A stretch of DNA of 64,000 bases from Progne subis subis (GCA_022316685.1 JAKJHU010000036.1:6702849-6766848); one strand, 5' to 3'. Shown: positions 25,283 through 38,225, numbered from the stretch's first letter. The notes: generated by a model not told the origin, from the letters alone. Numbers and translations are program-made.

Positions 25283-26679
25283 CAGTAGCGTGCAGAAAAA
25301 TCTGTTCAACTTTCATCATGCTGCAAATTACATTATATAAAAATTTTGATAAAATAATACACAAAAGTTAATGAACTGCATGAAAGAAAAGCAAATCCAT
25401 TAGCTTTTTCCAATAATTTTAAATATAAGCAAAGTTGCTCAGGTTTTTTTTTTTATGTGAGAAATCAAATGGAACATTTCTCCAATAGTATTCCATCTGC
25501 AATTATTAAGCATGATTGGTTTAAATTAGAGAGTGAATAATAATAGTTGGAACTGCCTGACAAAAGATAAGTTAATTCTTCAATCAAAACTTTAATTAGC
25601 TTGAAATTTTCTTTATCTTTGCTCTTCTGAAGGCGTTATGAGATAATTTTTGTATTCCAGTTTATCTTCATTAATTCAGATATAATGGTAGGTTCTTTTA
25701 GTAGTGATTCCGGCTGTCATGCATAACATAATGTATGTAGAGCACCCATCAATATATTTCTGGGTGTGACTATGTACTTAATTACTTTTAGATAAGTTGG
25801 AAGATAATAATTTTACATGAATAGGCTTGATTTTCAATTTTAAAATGTTGTCAGTTGCTAGGAGTCTCTTATCATTAAAAAAAAAAAAAGAAAAACAATC
25901 ATGTCCGGAAAAGCTCATACAGTGACTAAAACACACACAGAAAACAGTGGAACATATGTCTGAAATGTTTAGTCTTCCTGAATTACTGTGGAAAATAAAC
26001 CTCATTTTTCCTTAACTCCGTATTTTTCTGTTAACGTCATTGACACAATGACATTAACAATGAACATACAACGAACAGTAATGTGCCAGCAGAGTGAGCA
26101 CTGCTTTAACTTTTTACATCTGAGTACATCTATAAAATAACATATGAATATCAAGAATTTCAATCAAAATTTTTGCTATAATTGCTGCAAGAAATCTGTT
26201 AGGACTTAATTTTCTGTTATGGCCTGAGCAATCAGTGAATAAACCCTGACATAAAAAAATCATCATCCAAACAACTTCCCCAGTGCACATTTTTCATCCC
26301 TTACAGATATTCTGTTAATGAATATGAAAAACATTAGTGGCATCTTAGATAAGAATTATTTTATTCAGTGTTTGTTTAGATATTTTTCTAGTATATGGTT
26401 CCTCTTGTGAAAAAAAATCCACCAAACCATTGATGTTGGAAAAAGCCTGTTTTTCAGCACTGCCTTTGCAATACCAACTAGCTTCATAGTGGATTTTTTG
26501 ATAATAGATTATATTTACCAGTATATACTGGGTTGTATTTTTAAACAATGAGGCAATTATCTTTTGACATCCTTTGCTTTGATAGAGTCATACTATAAAA
26601 GGTATGACACTATCAGTTTTGGCCATGATTACACTAAATAGGAGTCTTATTTGGTGGCATCTTTAGTAACTTGCTGACC

Positions 26680-26705
26680 TTTTTTTTTTTTTTTTTTTTT
26701 TTTTT
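26680..26705. repeat. Poly(T) run, 26 bases
   Basis: An uninterrupted T run within a T/C-rich stretch (to about 26755), immediately before the CR1 fragment at 26757. Confidence 0.9.
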
Positions 26706-26756
26706 CCTTTATTCCTTGGCTTTCCTCTTTGTCATGACTTTTTTTCTTTTATTTCT

Positions 26757-26912
26757 GTGGATGTCCCATCCCTAGCAGTGTTCAGGACCAGGTTGGTTTG
26801 GACATTATGTGACTTGGTCTCATGGAAAGTGTTCCTCCCCATGGCTTAGTGGTTAGCACTAGCTGATCTGTAAGATCATCTCCAGACCAAACCATCCCAT
26901 GATTCTATGGAT
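26757..26912 (+). mobile_element. CR1 LINE 3'-end fragment
   Basis: GGATGTCCCATCCCTAGCAG, TGTTCAGGACCAGGTTGG, GATCATCTCCAGACCAAACC and ATTCTATGGATCT follow the CR1 3' terminus in plus orientation. It is only about 155 bp. Confidence 0.8.
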
Positions 26913-27789
26913 CTAACAGCAACCTGCCCACTAGAAGAGTTCTGAGCCCCTTGCTCTTAGCTTGACACCTGAGCAGTGGCTAGCAATGGCAGTGCCATGT
27001 GTCAGGGCTTTAGTGGGGATAGTGGAAACATTACATGACAGCTTGACTCTCATCATTTAAACAGTGTGTTGACTGGAGACTGCTGAGGAGTCTTGAGGCG
27101 GGAGGGGAAATATGTTAAATGCAGAATGATGTTTTTTAAAGCTGTTTGCACAACTTTCATAAGAAAATATTTTTTTCCCCTTGGCTCATTGGTAGCCAGG
27201 CAAGAAATGGAAGAGCATTGGCTATTTGCTCTGGTAACAATAGAGCAACACCTTGCACCTATTTATCCTAGTAACATCCAAAACGTCCAAGAACAGGACA
27301 TACACATTTCACATGATGAAAATTATGCTACAGAGCCTGGATGCCTCAGGGTGGGCTACTACTGTCACAGAAATATACCTGTCTCACTAAATTGTTTTGC
27401 TGTTTTCAGAGGAAAGACACAAAGAGGGCTACAGGATGAGTTTATTTATTCTGCAAGTCTTCTTACAATACATAGGTTGCTAGTTGTATGCTCTGTATTA
27501 GGTCTGTGCACCAGAAGGAAGTTAATTATTTGCCATTAACCACCTTGTACTGAACCTAATTACTCTAGTTTTGATTAAAGCATACAATGAATCCAGAAGC
27601 AGTCAATCCTGATTTGAATGCATGAAAAGAAGCCAGAATTTCACTGACTGTTTTTTTTTAGTAGTAATCAGCATCAGATTAGAAGTTTATATTAAATACT
27701 TTATTTAAAGTTTTTGTGTTCAACTTTGAGCTATTGCATCTCATCACCTTTTCTACACAAAATGAAAAAGCTTTTGCTACTCAAGTATT

Positions 27790-27960
27790 TTCTCTTTGTA
27801 AAGATACTTACACGCTGTAATCAAGTCACTTTTTGGTTTTGTCTCTTCTAAATGAAACAGATGGAGCTCTTTAAGCCTTTGCCGACAGCATGCTTTCTTC
27901 AGTTGCTGAATAAATTGTGTAGCTTTTCTTGTATCCTTCCCACTTATTTTTAAATATGGA
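27790..27960 (-). mobile_element. Possible ancient CR1 remnant, antisense
   Basis: TAATCAAGTCACTTTTTGG, GGAGCTCTTTAAGCC, and TAAATTGTGTAGC.TTTCTTG sit in the order of old antisense CR1 3' regions as I remember them. Divergence is high, so this is a weak call. Confidence 0.35.
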
Positions 27961-30900
27961 ACATTCTAATCAATGTTTTATGCAGAGGCATTTTACACAT
28001 CAATGTTCATTTTTTGTTTTAGTTAAATACATCTGAGATTTTTTTTCTCACAGCACTGCAATAGCACTCATATGCTGAGGTCTTCACCAGTCTTTTCAAA
28101 TTCCTTTTGTTGTTTCCCCACATACACCTCAGCTACAGTTCAGTAGCTATAATCTGCATGCTTTTTTTCTGTGCTTGTATCTGAAAGCTACTAGTGACCA
28201 GAAGTGACCTGCAATACATTGAAAAATGTATTGTTTAGCTAGATAAAAGTTATCACAAGATTTCACTTGTTGTGTAGGCTTGGTCCCTTGTGGAAATGAG
28301 AGGTAGGAAAGGAAGTGAGAGTAGAAATGAGGTATCTGTTTAAAAGTCAGTATGATGAGTGAGGACTTTTCACATTTGCCTACAGAAAAAGAGACTCAGG
28401 GAAGTATAAAATGCCTCATTTGCCTCACTATGGTTTTGTCATGAGAAAGATTTGAGAGGTGAATTCAGACTGAATGTGCCAAAAGCTGTACTGCTTTCTT
28501 TGGAAGGGTAGGCCTTAGTATCTGTCCCTCTGTAATTTCAACCCTGTGCATTTATGGTGTGCTGGAAGAATGTATTTGTCTCTTCCTGCAAGCCTTAATA
28601 CTTTTACACTGTTTTTCTTGTCTGCTGCAAGCCTGGGCTCACCTCTCTTTTATAGCACTAATGTAGAAATGTGTTTTGATGGAGAAACAGAGTTCAGACA
28701 CACTAGGTTCCAAAATCAGAGCACAGTTATCACACATCAAGTAACTTAAGTCTTTCACCATAAGGCAAAGCAAGCTTCCAGACAATCCAACTCATTACAC
28801 AAACATAAGTCTTTGGACTTCCTTCAGTGTTATAAACAGAATTTATGCCCTGTAAATGATATAATCACAACACTAAAACAAAATACTAATGATAATCTGT
28901 TTCATTCTTATCTCAGCAAAAACATATACTCTGTTGCTTCCTCAGATATGTATCTTCTTAAAGTACAAAGACTCCTTATTTTCTTGGGGGAACCTTTCCA
29001 ATGTGTGTTACAAGGATTATAAGGATTTCCTTACAGTCTATTATTTCACTGCAGTTTAAATTCATTACTTCTCACCCCATCTACTATGAACACAGCAAAC
29101 TGATGACTTTTTATTTTGTTCATCCTAAAAGGTCATGCTTTTGAGCTGTTTGTCATTCCTAACATGTTCATATGGACTCTGATTTCACCCACAATTTTCT
29201 TGAATGCACCTCACCGCACAATGCAAAACACTCCAAAAGCAGCTTTACGCCAGTAAGATGAGAACAGAAGGATAATTTTATCCTTCTAACTGGATATGAT
29301 CTTTTTTATGTAGCCCAGCAAACTATTTGTTTTAAAACAAAATTCTGGCATCTGTTCCTGCTTTACTTATGATTTTCTGCAGTGTCTTCTCTTCTGATTG
29401 GATTGCATTTGTTATATCAAACTCTATTACCAATTTGTCAAAATTCATGAAGACGTCTAATCCTGTTCTTCAATGTACCTTTTTGTGTTGTCATCAGTAA
29501 GCTAATTTTGCTGTCCACCATCTAGATTGTTGAGAAAAGTATAGTGGAATTGAATAGACAGTAGGTTTCTTTCAAAACCTGTGAAATTCATTCATCCAGT
29601 CTGGTAGCAAAACCACTGATAACTAATGCATGAGTATGGCTTTCCATAAAGTTTTACTCATCTGATAATATTCTCTTATAGTTTCTATGTAGAACAAATA
29701 TTGTGATTTCACAAAAAATAGAAGAAACATTAGTGAACAGAAGGAGCAAGACATATGCTACTGGGTTTTGTTATCCAAAAATTGTGTAAATTTAGTGCCA
29801 AAGGGAATCAATTTGCTTATATAAGGCCCATTTTGTTTATTAATTGTATCATATTTATAGTTTCTTGCAAGAAAACACTTTAAAGCTTTTCCTAATACTA
29901 CTTCTAGGAACTGAAGTTTCACAAATGGATTTATAATTTCATGTCTTTTCCTTTTATTCTTTTGCTAAAGGCTGATTTTAGTCAGATTTCATGTACTTTA
30001 TCTATTTTTCACAAGTTCACAAAGAAAACTATTGAGTTTTTGTCCACTGGTATAGTTAATCAGACCAGCCTATCTAACTATTTAACTCATCTAACAATTC
30101 TACAGCTTTTCTTCTGTATTCAACACTGAAGTTTTGCCCTTCAATCATAAGTACTAATTATGATAATGAGCTGCTTTACAGCTGGTCTTTTTACTGATGA
30201 TTGAGGCAGAAGAAGCATTGATTACCATTATCAATAGCCATCCTTTACTGGATGGCAAACCACAGGTTTCTTTCATCTTTGATATGAAGAATAATTTTTT
30301 GTTTCTCTGACCATTCTATAATAGTTACATGATTTTGCTGGTCTGAGTTCATGCCTGCATATTTGAGTTGTACATTTTTGTTTATCCTTAGCAATTCAAC
30401 CTGCTTTTTTGTCAGCTGGGCTTTTCTCATGCTTTGAAAATCAGGAAGTGCCATGTTTGGTCTCCTAATATCCAGTGTCTTTCTCCCACAAAAAGAAAGT
30501 TTGTATAGTTATAAAAGCAGCAGCTTTCTTAATTAACTTTTTCAGGTAAACTGTTCACTCTTTATAAGGTTTCAAATCAGAACTTTTTGACAGTCTTTGA
30601 AGTTCTTCTGAATTCCTTTATTTTTATGTTGCTCACCCTCTTCTCCCTCTCCATGGATTTTGACTGCCCTCAGCCAAGTTTTTAAAATTTCTTTCCTTAT
30701 AGTCAGAGAGTACTTTTCCCTTTAACTTTGAATCAAGTAACTTTCACTTTTTCCACTATGGCAGGAAAAATTACCAATAGGACATCCAAATATCTTTGAA
30801 TTTTGAAAGATGACTCCTTTCAAAAATTATGGTTTTATAATTAAATACTCTATGGGTCCAAGTCCTGTGTTGTTAAGGATTCTGCTAGTTCTTTTAGCTA

Positions 30901-31202
30901 TTTAAAAACAACAACAGAAAAACCCACAAGCTATAAAAAATTTAAGGTTTCTTTAAACTGATTCTACTGGATTTGTGATCTGTATTTAATCATTATATAC
31001 AGCATATTGTGTGTGACTGTGCAGTATTTTCCACAAAATGTCAAAATCATACCTGGTTTCTATCATTATCCTTTTCTATGAGTTTCTGTTTCCATACCCT
31101 TAAACCTTTTCCATAATGTTGGGGGTTTTCTCCCTTCCTCTGTCTTCTGACTTTCTCTCTTGCCCATTTAATTTGATTTTTGCATACATTCTATTTTTAC
31201 AT

Positions 31203-31976
31203 TGTCCCAGGGTGACTTTATGATGCTCGTATCTCCAATTGTCTGTTCTGTTTGTGCTGTATATTGAGTTCTGTTCTTTTAAGACTGGTTCCGGAGCAAA
31301 GAGGGAGCAAGAAGAAGTGTGGAGTTTGTTTTGAGAAAGCTGCCTGACTCCTCCACATTCTTCTCCAGCCGGGGTGTTTGGCTAAGGCTTGGAGAGACTG
31401 CAGGATAGAGATCTTTTTTGCTTTTAGTTAGTTGCAGCTAACTAGGGCAGAGAAGTTCCCTGGATTGTTTTTGGTTTGTTGTGGGGGTTCTTTTGGCTTT
31501 TTTTTTTTTTTTTTTTTTTTGGTTTTTGCTTTTGCTTTTGGTTTTTGTTGGTTTTGTTTTGGTTTGGTTTTTTTGTTTTTGTTTTTGTTTTCGTGGAACT
31601 GTTTAAACCTGCTCTGGACTGAAAAAACCCAGGGGAGCACTGGGGGCTGCACCTGCGGCCCACCGGGGCCTGGACCTCGGCATTTTCCAGCAGCGCCGGA
31701 GGGACTGGGACTGAGGAGAGACTGAGAGAGAGCCGAGCTCCACCCACGGCAAGGACTTTCTCAATTTGCCATCTCACTCCAGAACGAGAGGTTTTATTGC
31801 TTCATATTATTCATTCTTTGTACTTGTGGGCACTTTGTTGTTAAGTAAAATAGTTTTTTCCATTTTTTCCGAGGAAGTTCTTTACCGGAGCAGTTTGGGG
31901 GAGGGGCCATTTGGGTTTGGTCCCCAGAGGGATCCCATTCAGGGGTTTTCTCCCAAATTTGCCCTAAACCAGGACA
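31203..31976 (+). mobile_element. Solo LTR of an endogenous retrovirus, 774 bp
   Basis: It starts TGTCCCAGGGTGAC and ends CTAAACCAGGACA, so the ends form the inverted TGTCC/GGACA pair typical of LTRs. It includes a TTTTAAGA box near 31279, a long T/G-rich tract (31498-31592), a GC-rich stretch, and an AGTAAA near 31843 followed by T-rich sequence. No retroviral genes flank it, so it is a solo LTR. The flanks TACAT and TATAT may be a diverged 5-bp duplication (one mismatch). Confidence 0.8.
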
Positions 31977-33044
31977 TATATGTTAGCTGAAAGTACATCA
32001 CATAGTTAAGAAAGACAGAACTGCAACGTGACACCCTCGGCCATCTATGCATTTATTGTTGTAATGAATCTATAATTGCCTTGCCCAAGCTCTGTTTGTC
32101 CAAGAAGGACCCTAGAAACCCCAAATGATCCTTAAATTTAGCTCCTTAGACTGAGGTCCATGGGATGCATTATCTATCTTGTATATCTGATGTATGTGAG
32201 ACAAGGAACCTTCTACAATTTCTGCAAGGAACACCAACAAAAGTTCTGCTTGTTCACATCAGTGATACTTACAATTTTCCTTCTCTGTCATTGGCTTAAC
32301 TTCTGGTATTCATGTGAGCTCCTAGTCTATATATTTGTCCCATCTATTTCTGATCTATTTCTGTTCAGAAAGATCCCAGTATTTATAACAGCCTAGGTAG
32401 GGACTGCCGTAAATTAATGTAGTGCACAATAAAGAAACAGGAGACGGGATTTTGTTTGGTATGTCCAATGAGTTAACTGTTTTCATTGGCCACCTATTCC
32501 ATTGTCTTCTAAATTATTCCCTCTCTGTATCTTCTGTATTTTTGCTTATATTATTGTTGTTTCAGATTTGAAAAAAATTTGAATTACAGCTCAATTAAAT
32601 CTATTTAAAAGCAGAAAAATGAAGAAACAGCTGAGTGAACTGGTGGGTTTCTGTTTGGGTCTGAGAAATGGTATTCATCTGGAAATATGAATGCAACTTT
32701 GAGAAATATTTTTTTCTTGCTATTGTTACTAAGGTGACTAAATCTCTAAAACATTTTTTTTTGAAGTAGCATATAAGTCTAGTAATAATGGTATTGAGTT
32801 GTGATACTAAAATATGCAAGGAATGTTTTTGCAAATGCTGTTCATATTTATTCTTTTAAAACATTTGTTAACTATCTGCTATGATCTATGAATATCTCTA
32901 GTTTTGAAACTGTAAAGCAGAAATAAAATAGCATTTCCAATGTGGAAAAGCCAAATTATGCAGTTGTCGATTGTACCGTGAAGCAGCTTTTCTACTTTCC
33001 CAGCATGATTTATAGTTTTAATGTTTAATTTTCTTTTCTGTCAG

Positions 33045-33149
33045 ACAAAAACTGTTCCACGGATATTGATGAATGTTCCTCCAAGCCCTGTAAAAATGGA
33101 GGTGATTGCCATGATTTGATTGGTGAATTTTACTGTAGCTGTTTGCCAG
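33045..33149 (+). CDS. EYS: EGF-like exon 3 of window (short form)
   Basis: The exon is 105 bp (35 codons, phase 1 to 1). The polypyrimidine acceptor is TTTTCTGTCAG|A and the donor is G|GTAAGA. It begins with Asp-Lys-Asn-Cys rather than the usual Gly-Phe-x-Gly-x-x-Cys, so the turn that closes the preceding EGF is short. It then encodes IDEC..PC..DC..YC.CLPG, a calcium-binding-type EGF with C-x-S-x-P-C (CSSKPC) for O-glucose. The exon stops at LPG, so the next exon supplies the G-F-T-G turn. It is the last intact exon before the 22-kb intron that holds a decayed EGF exon at about 52464-52713. Confidence 0.85.
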
Positions 33150-33520
33150 GTAAGAAGTCACATGATATTTAGTTGAGAAATGTTCTATAATAGTCAAAAA
33201 AGAAACAGTTTTTTCATAAGCACACAACTAAGTAGTATTTTAAGTAGTTTATTTTGCTTGAAAAGAGAGAATGATGAACAGCTATTCTTTAGGTATATGC
33301 TACAATTTTTATGCAGGTAATGTCAGCAGAATTTGTTTATAGGACCTAACTTGTATTCTGGAAGTCCTGCCTTCCAAGCTGATGAATAGAGAGCCTTAAG
33401 AATCAACCAACTCTGCCAGTAGCATGATTTTTTCTCATTTTTTCTACTAACAAAAGTAATTTTTAAAAATTTTTGAAAGAAATTGTGGACAAGCTGTACA
33501 GTAGTTGTCGTAAGGGTTGC

Positions 33521-34333
33521 TGTGGTGGACTGTTCCTGGCTGGGAGCTGGGTGCAGTCAGTTAATCACATAATATCTGTTGCTCCTTCTTCCTTTACACT
33601 CTTCCTTTGCTCCAGTATGAGCTGCCTCCCAAGAGAGAGTCCTCCAAGAACTTCTCTCATATATGAGAGTACAAGTTACTTCCCATGGCCTGTGGCTCTT
33701 TACAAACTGCTGCAGCATGGTTTCCTTCCACTGAGTGTAGTCTTTCAGGAACAGCCTGCTCCAGCGTGGGTCTCCCAGAGGGTCACAGCTCCTGCCAGGA
33801 AACCTGCTCCAGTACGGACTCCTCTCTCCATGGGGCCACAGCTGCTGCTCAAAGCATGTTCTAGTTCAGGCTTCCCACAGGAAGGGTCACAGCCTCCTTT
33901 GGACATCCACCTGTTTTGCCATGAGGTTGTCCATGCGCTGCAGGGGGATCTCTGCTCCACCATGGCCCTCCATGGGCTGCAGGGGCACAGCTGTGTCACC
34001 ATGGGCTCACCACAGGCTATAGGGGAATCTTGCTCTGGTGCCTGCAGCACCTCCTCCCTTTTCTTCTGTACTAATTTTTGGTGTCTACAGAGCTGTTTCT
34101 CATAGTATCCTCATACTTTTTTCTGGCTGCAGTTGCCCAGTTCATTTGTTGGTGTTTTTTTTTCTACCATCTTAGCTGTTTTTGCAGAGGTGCTACCACT
34201 GTCACTGATGGGCTCAGCCTTGGCCAGCACTGGGTTATCCTGAAGCTGGCTGGCATTGGCTCCATCAGACCAGGGGGAAGTTTCTGGCACCTTCTCAGAG
34301 AAGCCACCCCTGTACCTGCCCCCCACTGAAACA
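33521..34333. mobile_element. LTR of family B, copy 1
   Basis: Begins TGTGGTGGACTGTTCCTGGC and ends near CCCCACTGAAACA. It shares a long ordered series with the element at 50172-52050: AACAGCCTGCTCCAGCGTGG, TCACAGCCTCCTTTGGACAT, CTCCATGGGCTGCAGGGG, and GAAGCCACCCCTGTA. These are landmarks of a widespread avian ERV LTR. An open frame of 210 codons (33473-34105) merely runs through the LTR and has no protein-family resemblance. Orientation was not settled, because TATA-like and AATAAA-like signals occur on both strands. It starts only 370 bp after exon 3. Confidence 0.72.
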
Positions 34334-34451
34334 TTGGAGTGCAAACCCAGTTCAGTGGCTTGCAGTGATGAGAGACGCCAGCAGTATCTGAATTTGTCAA
34401 TCAGAGTAGATCAACTTTTCTGTCTTTATGTGGCACACATAGTTTTATTTA

Positions 34452-34506
34452 CAGCATCACAAAATCACTTAGATTGGAAAACCCTGTGCAATCATAGAGT
34501 CCAACA
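34452..34506 (-). mobile_element. CR1 3'-tail fragment, antisense
   Basis: CATCACAAAATCACTTAGATTGGAAAA followed by CAATCATAGAGTCCAAC is the reverse complement of the CR1 terminus. About 55 bp remain. Confidence 0.55.
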
Positions 34507-35699
34507 AATAAACAGTATCTTACTGAGACATGAATCTATATGCTTCAGTGTGGCTTTTCAGTGTGGACTGGTGCTATGGGCAACCATTTATACATTGAAA
34601 TGTAGTATATTTTAATATAACCAGATAATTTAATATACAACACTTGCAGAATATGATGATTTTTTTTTTTTTTAATCCCCTGCTTACTTTATTATGGGCC
34701 AACTGGTTGTCAGTCAATCAGAAAATAGTGAGCAAAGCATGAAGCAATAGTTCTTTTTCATGCATTTTTTTGATACTCTTAAGTCAGTTACATTGCAATA
34801 AACCTTGTTCTACAATGTCAAGTTAACACAGTAAGGATAAAATGATTAAGCTTGTATTTAGGCAGAAATATTGACTTAAAGTGAATAGGCAAAATAAGTG
34901 GTTTAAATTTTTTATGTCCCTATAAGAGCTATATGTGTTTTTAAAATGTATACAAGCTATATCAAGCCTAATGCACAAATAGCTTGAAAGTTATTGATGT
35001 GTGGAATACAGACACTCACAGACAGAACTGCCACTAAGTAATAGTATAAGGGCATGAATATAATTTGAATAAATATTTATGGATATTACTATACATAGAG
35101 TATGCATATGTGTGTATTATACATGTGCATACATATACATACTCATACTACTTTTTTTAGACTTGAGTCTTACAATAGACTTGCAAGGTGCAGAATGTTG
35201 AAGGTTTATTATTATTGTTGTTATTATTAATATTAATTACTTTGGCTAATTTTTTAAGGCTGAATTTTATATGTTGCTGTTAGTTTTACTTTTTCAGTTG
35301 CAAAGACTGTGACTATATTTCATCATCCTTTCCATCGTGGATAAACCAAATGTTGCATGCAATTTTTGTCAGTGTTTGCTCTGTGAAATCACAAACACAA
35401 CAATAAATATGAAAACATCTTCCTGTTATGTTTAAAAAGTGAGATCATATGCATGAAATGAATACAGAAATGCTGTAAGAAGTACACATATGAAATCTCA
35501 GACTATAAACATTTTCTATTACTGTTTTGAACACTTGTTAGATATGGTCTTTGTGAAGAATTTACTCATCTGCAAAATGCAGGATGAAAAGCAACGGTTT
35601 AGACAGTATTTAGCATTGCAGAAAGACAATAGAACACCTGTAGGACAGCACAAATGAATTTCAGCTAATCAATTGGCTTCATCAGGAACCCAATTTCAA

Positions 35700-36102
35700 T
35701 GTCTCTCTGCAAATGCAAGCAGCATGGGGAATATGCAGGAGGAGTCGGAGATGTGTGCATGCCTGCATGGCTAGGATAATTTTGGCATCACAGGGACAAA
35801 GTGGAATGACTCCTATGACTGGAGTGTTGAAGTGGAAGGATACAGGCTTTTCAGGAAGGACAGACAAGGCGGATGAGGAGACAGTGTTTGCACTCTACTT
35901 CAATGTTCAGCTGGAGTGCATGGAGTGTTGTCTGGTGAGGGATGAGGAGTCAACCAAGGGCTTATAGGTCAGGATTAAAGAAAGGGCAGGGACAGATGAC
36001 ATTTCAGTGAGAGTACAGGCTGTTGCACCAGGGAGCCCAGGTAAAGGATTCTGGGTCTGCATAGCCAGATTTTGGCATCTGAGGGGCTACAGAGGGAACA
36101 GA
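35700..36102 (+). mobile_element. CR1 LINE fragment, endonuclease-region coding remnant
   Basis: GCATGGGGAATATGCAGGAGGAG, TTGGCATCACAGGGACAAAG, GGATACAGGCTTTTCAGGAAGGACAG, CAGCTGGAGTGCATGGAGTG and GACATTTCAGTGAGAGT follow the start of CR1 ORF2 (endonuclease) in plus orientation. An 84-codon frame (35713-35967) survives; beyond it stops appear. It ends against the LTR at 36103, and CR1 3' sequence resumes at about 36640, so most of the reverse-transcriptase region is missing. Confidence 0.75.
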
Positions 36103-36617
36103 TGAAAGATCTTAATCAGAATTACTACTCAGTATAAAACTAAAGAACTATTAGCAGATTATATCATAACATAAAACAGCGCACTATATCAAGGGACCTA
36201 CATTAAACCTAGAGGAAAAAATAGTATTGATTAGGAGTCAAATGTAACTTACCACTGAAATGGCAATAATGTGCACAGATTCCTTCACTTAATCCCTGGG
36301 GAGTAATGGTGAAGAATCCCTAGTCATGGGAGAAACACCACACAGTTCCAACAAAATGTACAGGTTTCTTCTTTTTGAAAGATGGTGTGGGTTTTATAGT
36401 CATAAAAAGAGAGTATCAAAAGGTCAGTCAGAAATCTGACTTATCTTCCCAGATATCACTTCAACAGTAAGGTGTTCATTAGCAGCTGGGAGGTGCCTGA
36501 CCAGGGTTAATCCCATGGCACCAAAATAACTCACAAGACAGCTAGTCCTGCTTGAGTTACCTGACTGGTTTACAAACAACAGATAAATTCTTGTGGGGGG
36601 TGAGGTGCCCTGCTACA
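36103..36617 (-). mobile_element. Solo LTR, antisense, within CR1 fragments
   Basis: Read on the minus strand it starts TGTAGCAGGGCACCTCACC and contains TATAAAACCC (the complement of the TTTTATA at about 36395) followed by a purine-rich stretch. It ends near ATCTTTCA. Its edges coincide with the break between the two CR1 segments. No clear target duplication was found, so the ends are provisional. Confidence 0.5.
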
Positions 36618-36639
36618 GACTTGTGGAACTACTTCTGAA

Positions 36640-37145
36640 TTACTGTATCTAAGTTTTGCATTTTCTGCTAAAAGAAGGACATTGCCTTACTGAGGCAAGT
36701 TCAGCAAAGGGCCATGAAAATGGAGAACATGATATACAAAGAGACACTGAAGTAATTGGACCTGTTTACCCTGAAGAAAAGGCTGAGAGAATTTATTGGA
36801 CCTTACTACTACCTCCTGGAAGGATACAGGGATGACAGAACAAGTGTTTTCTCACAGGTCAAAATTATCTCAGGGCAAGAGTCAATGGACACAAGTCAGA
36901 ATGCAGGAAAATTAAACACTTAAGTGGAAAAAAACCCAAAACTAACAACATTATGAAAGTGGTTAACTACTGGAACATATTTTCTGGAAAGCTTGTGGTA
37001 GCCCCATCTATGAAATCATATTTGAATATTGATAGGACAGTTCCCTTAGCTACCTTATCTAGCTGGGATTACTATGAGTGAGTATTAGACTAGATGGCCA
37101 CAAGACATCATTTCTAACTCAAGTTTTCCTGTGATTCTATTATTA
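36640..37145 (+). mobile_element. CR1 LINE 3' fragment
   Basis: AAGAAGGACATTGCC.TACTGAG, AGCAAAGGGCCATGAAAATG, CTGAAGAAAAGGCTGAGAG, CAGGGCAAGAGTCAATGG and TTCCTGTGATTCTATTATT match the order of the CR1 3' coding end and untranslated region. It is probably the other half of the element at 35700-36102, with an internal deletion. Confidence 0.72.
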
Positions 37146-37668
37146 AAGAAGGAATGTTTGCCGAGTTTTACTTTATAAATGTAATACTTTGAGGTGAATT
37201 TGAATTGAACTAACCATACCTACACAAAGTCTTTAAGGCTGCATGCAAGTGGACCAGATCTAAAAAAGTTCTGCATAATCCTAATAATGGTGTTACATTT
37301 TATCAAGTTTGTGTCTGAAAAGAATAAAGGTGTTCGTTTATATGCAATGTTTTGTCCAAAGCCAGATTTTTATGAGTATTCAATAATTTATCAACTATCT
37401 TCTTTTCTTGAGTATTAATTTATCCTCCCACTATAAAATTATTACCTATGTGTATCAAATTTTTAAAAGGGAGGAAACAAAGTGAAAAACAAGGGCTATA
37501 TTTTATGACAACAGTAGTCTGTCATCTGGAAACCATGTCTTGAAAATGGTCAAGCAGTGATGCACAGTTTGAGAAAGAAGTGAGGAACCTCTTTCTAAAA
37601 TTTGTAAGGTGTCCACAGGCAATATTTATGTGATATTTAAGGAAATTTTAATCTACAAGATGATGGAT

Positions 37669-37731
37669 TTTTACAATATATTCAGAAAGTCATTGGAAGT
37701 GACGTTTTACAATATATTCAGAAAGTCATTG
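37669..37731 (+). repeat. 27-bp direct duplication
   Basis: The 27 bases at 37669-37695 (TTTTACAATATATTC...) recur exactly at 37705-37731, a 36-base period. The second copy runs into the first bases of the LTR at 37730. The break is adjacent to the insertion site. Confidence 0.9.
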
Positions 37732-38225
37732 TGCTGGCTTGAAGGCAAAACTAGCGAGAGACTCCAAGTCAGAAAAAACAATTTAATAGGAGAGAAAAAA
37801 AAGGTAAAATAAAATAAAATAAAACACATGCAATAGTACAAAAGATCACTGACAGAGTCAGAATACAACCTGAAACCGTGGTGGTAGCAGTCCAGATGAA
37901 GTGGTCTTGTTGAAGCAGTGTTCCCACAGAAAGGTCTGGTAGCTCTTGTCCTCTGGGAATCCAGTGGGAAAGGCTGCCTGTGGTGTCCAAAATCCCAGAT
38001 TATATCCAGGTGGGAATGCTTGGCTCCTCCCCCTGGGAAGAGCATCTCACAATGGGCTGATATCATTTTATCAGTCTTGTAATGGGTCCTTGATTGCCCA
38101 TTAAACAGAGACAGCTCCTGGAGGGAGTTACCTATGAGTCATGCAGCAGGGCATTGATGGGCCATTGACAGAAGATAGTCTGGAGGAAGAGGGCAAGGGA
38201 AACACTGCCCAACCTAGTTTCAACA
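37730..38225 (-). mobile_element. Solo LTR, antisense, 496 bp
   Basis: The plus strand reads TGTGCTGGCTTGAAGGC at the left and CTAGTTTCAACA at the right, i.e. TG..CA. On the minus strand the element has an ATTAAA-type signal before a T-rich, pyrimidine-rich 3' end. The flanks AGTCAT and GCTCAT share four of six bases, at best a diverged duplication. No retroviral genes are adjacent. It resembles avian ERV LTRs with the CACTGACAGAGTCAGAATACAACCTG block. Confidence 0.68.

Larger units (their letters stand above)
19426..33044 (+). other. Intron between exons 2 and 3
   Basis: A 13.6-kb intron. It holds an LTR copy (20756-21190), an unclassified GC-richer block (22440-22960), CR1 3' ends (24370-24662, 26757-26912), a poly(A) run (25236-25280), a 26-base poly(T) (26680-26705), a possible ancient CR1 (27790-27960) and a solo LTR (31203-31976). 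Nothing was recognised in 19426-20755, 21380-22439, 22961-24369, 25281-26679, 28000-31202 or 31977-33044. Parts of 29280-29700 faintly recall ancient antisense CR1. Confidence 0.7.

Noticed and set aside
27093..27539. 148-codon open frame, plus strand
   Set aside because: No domain or composition typical of a protein, no splice context, and an intron location in the EGF gene. A chance frame is most likely.
31428..31777. Lys/Gln-rich and Phe-rich frames on both strands
   Set aside because: They come from the T/G-rich tract of the solo LTR at 31203-31976.
33473..34105. 210-codon open frame, plus strand
   Set aside because: It runs through a family B LTR copy. The same DNA blocks recur at 50172-52050, and the peptide has no protein-family features.
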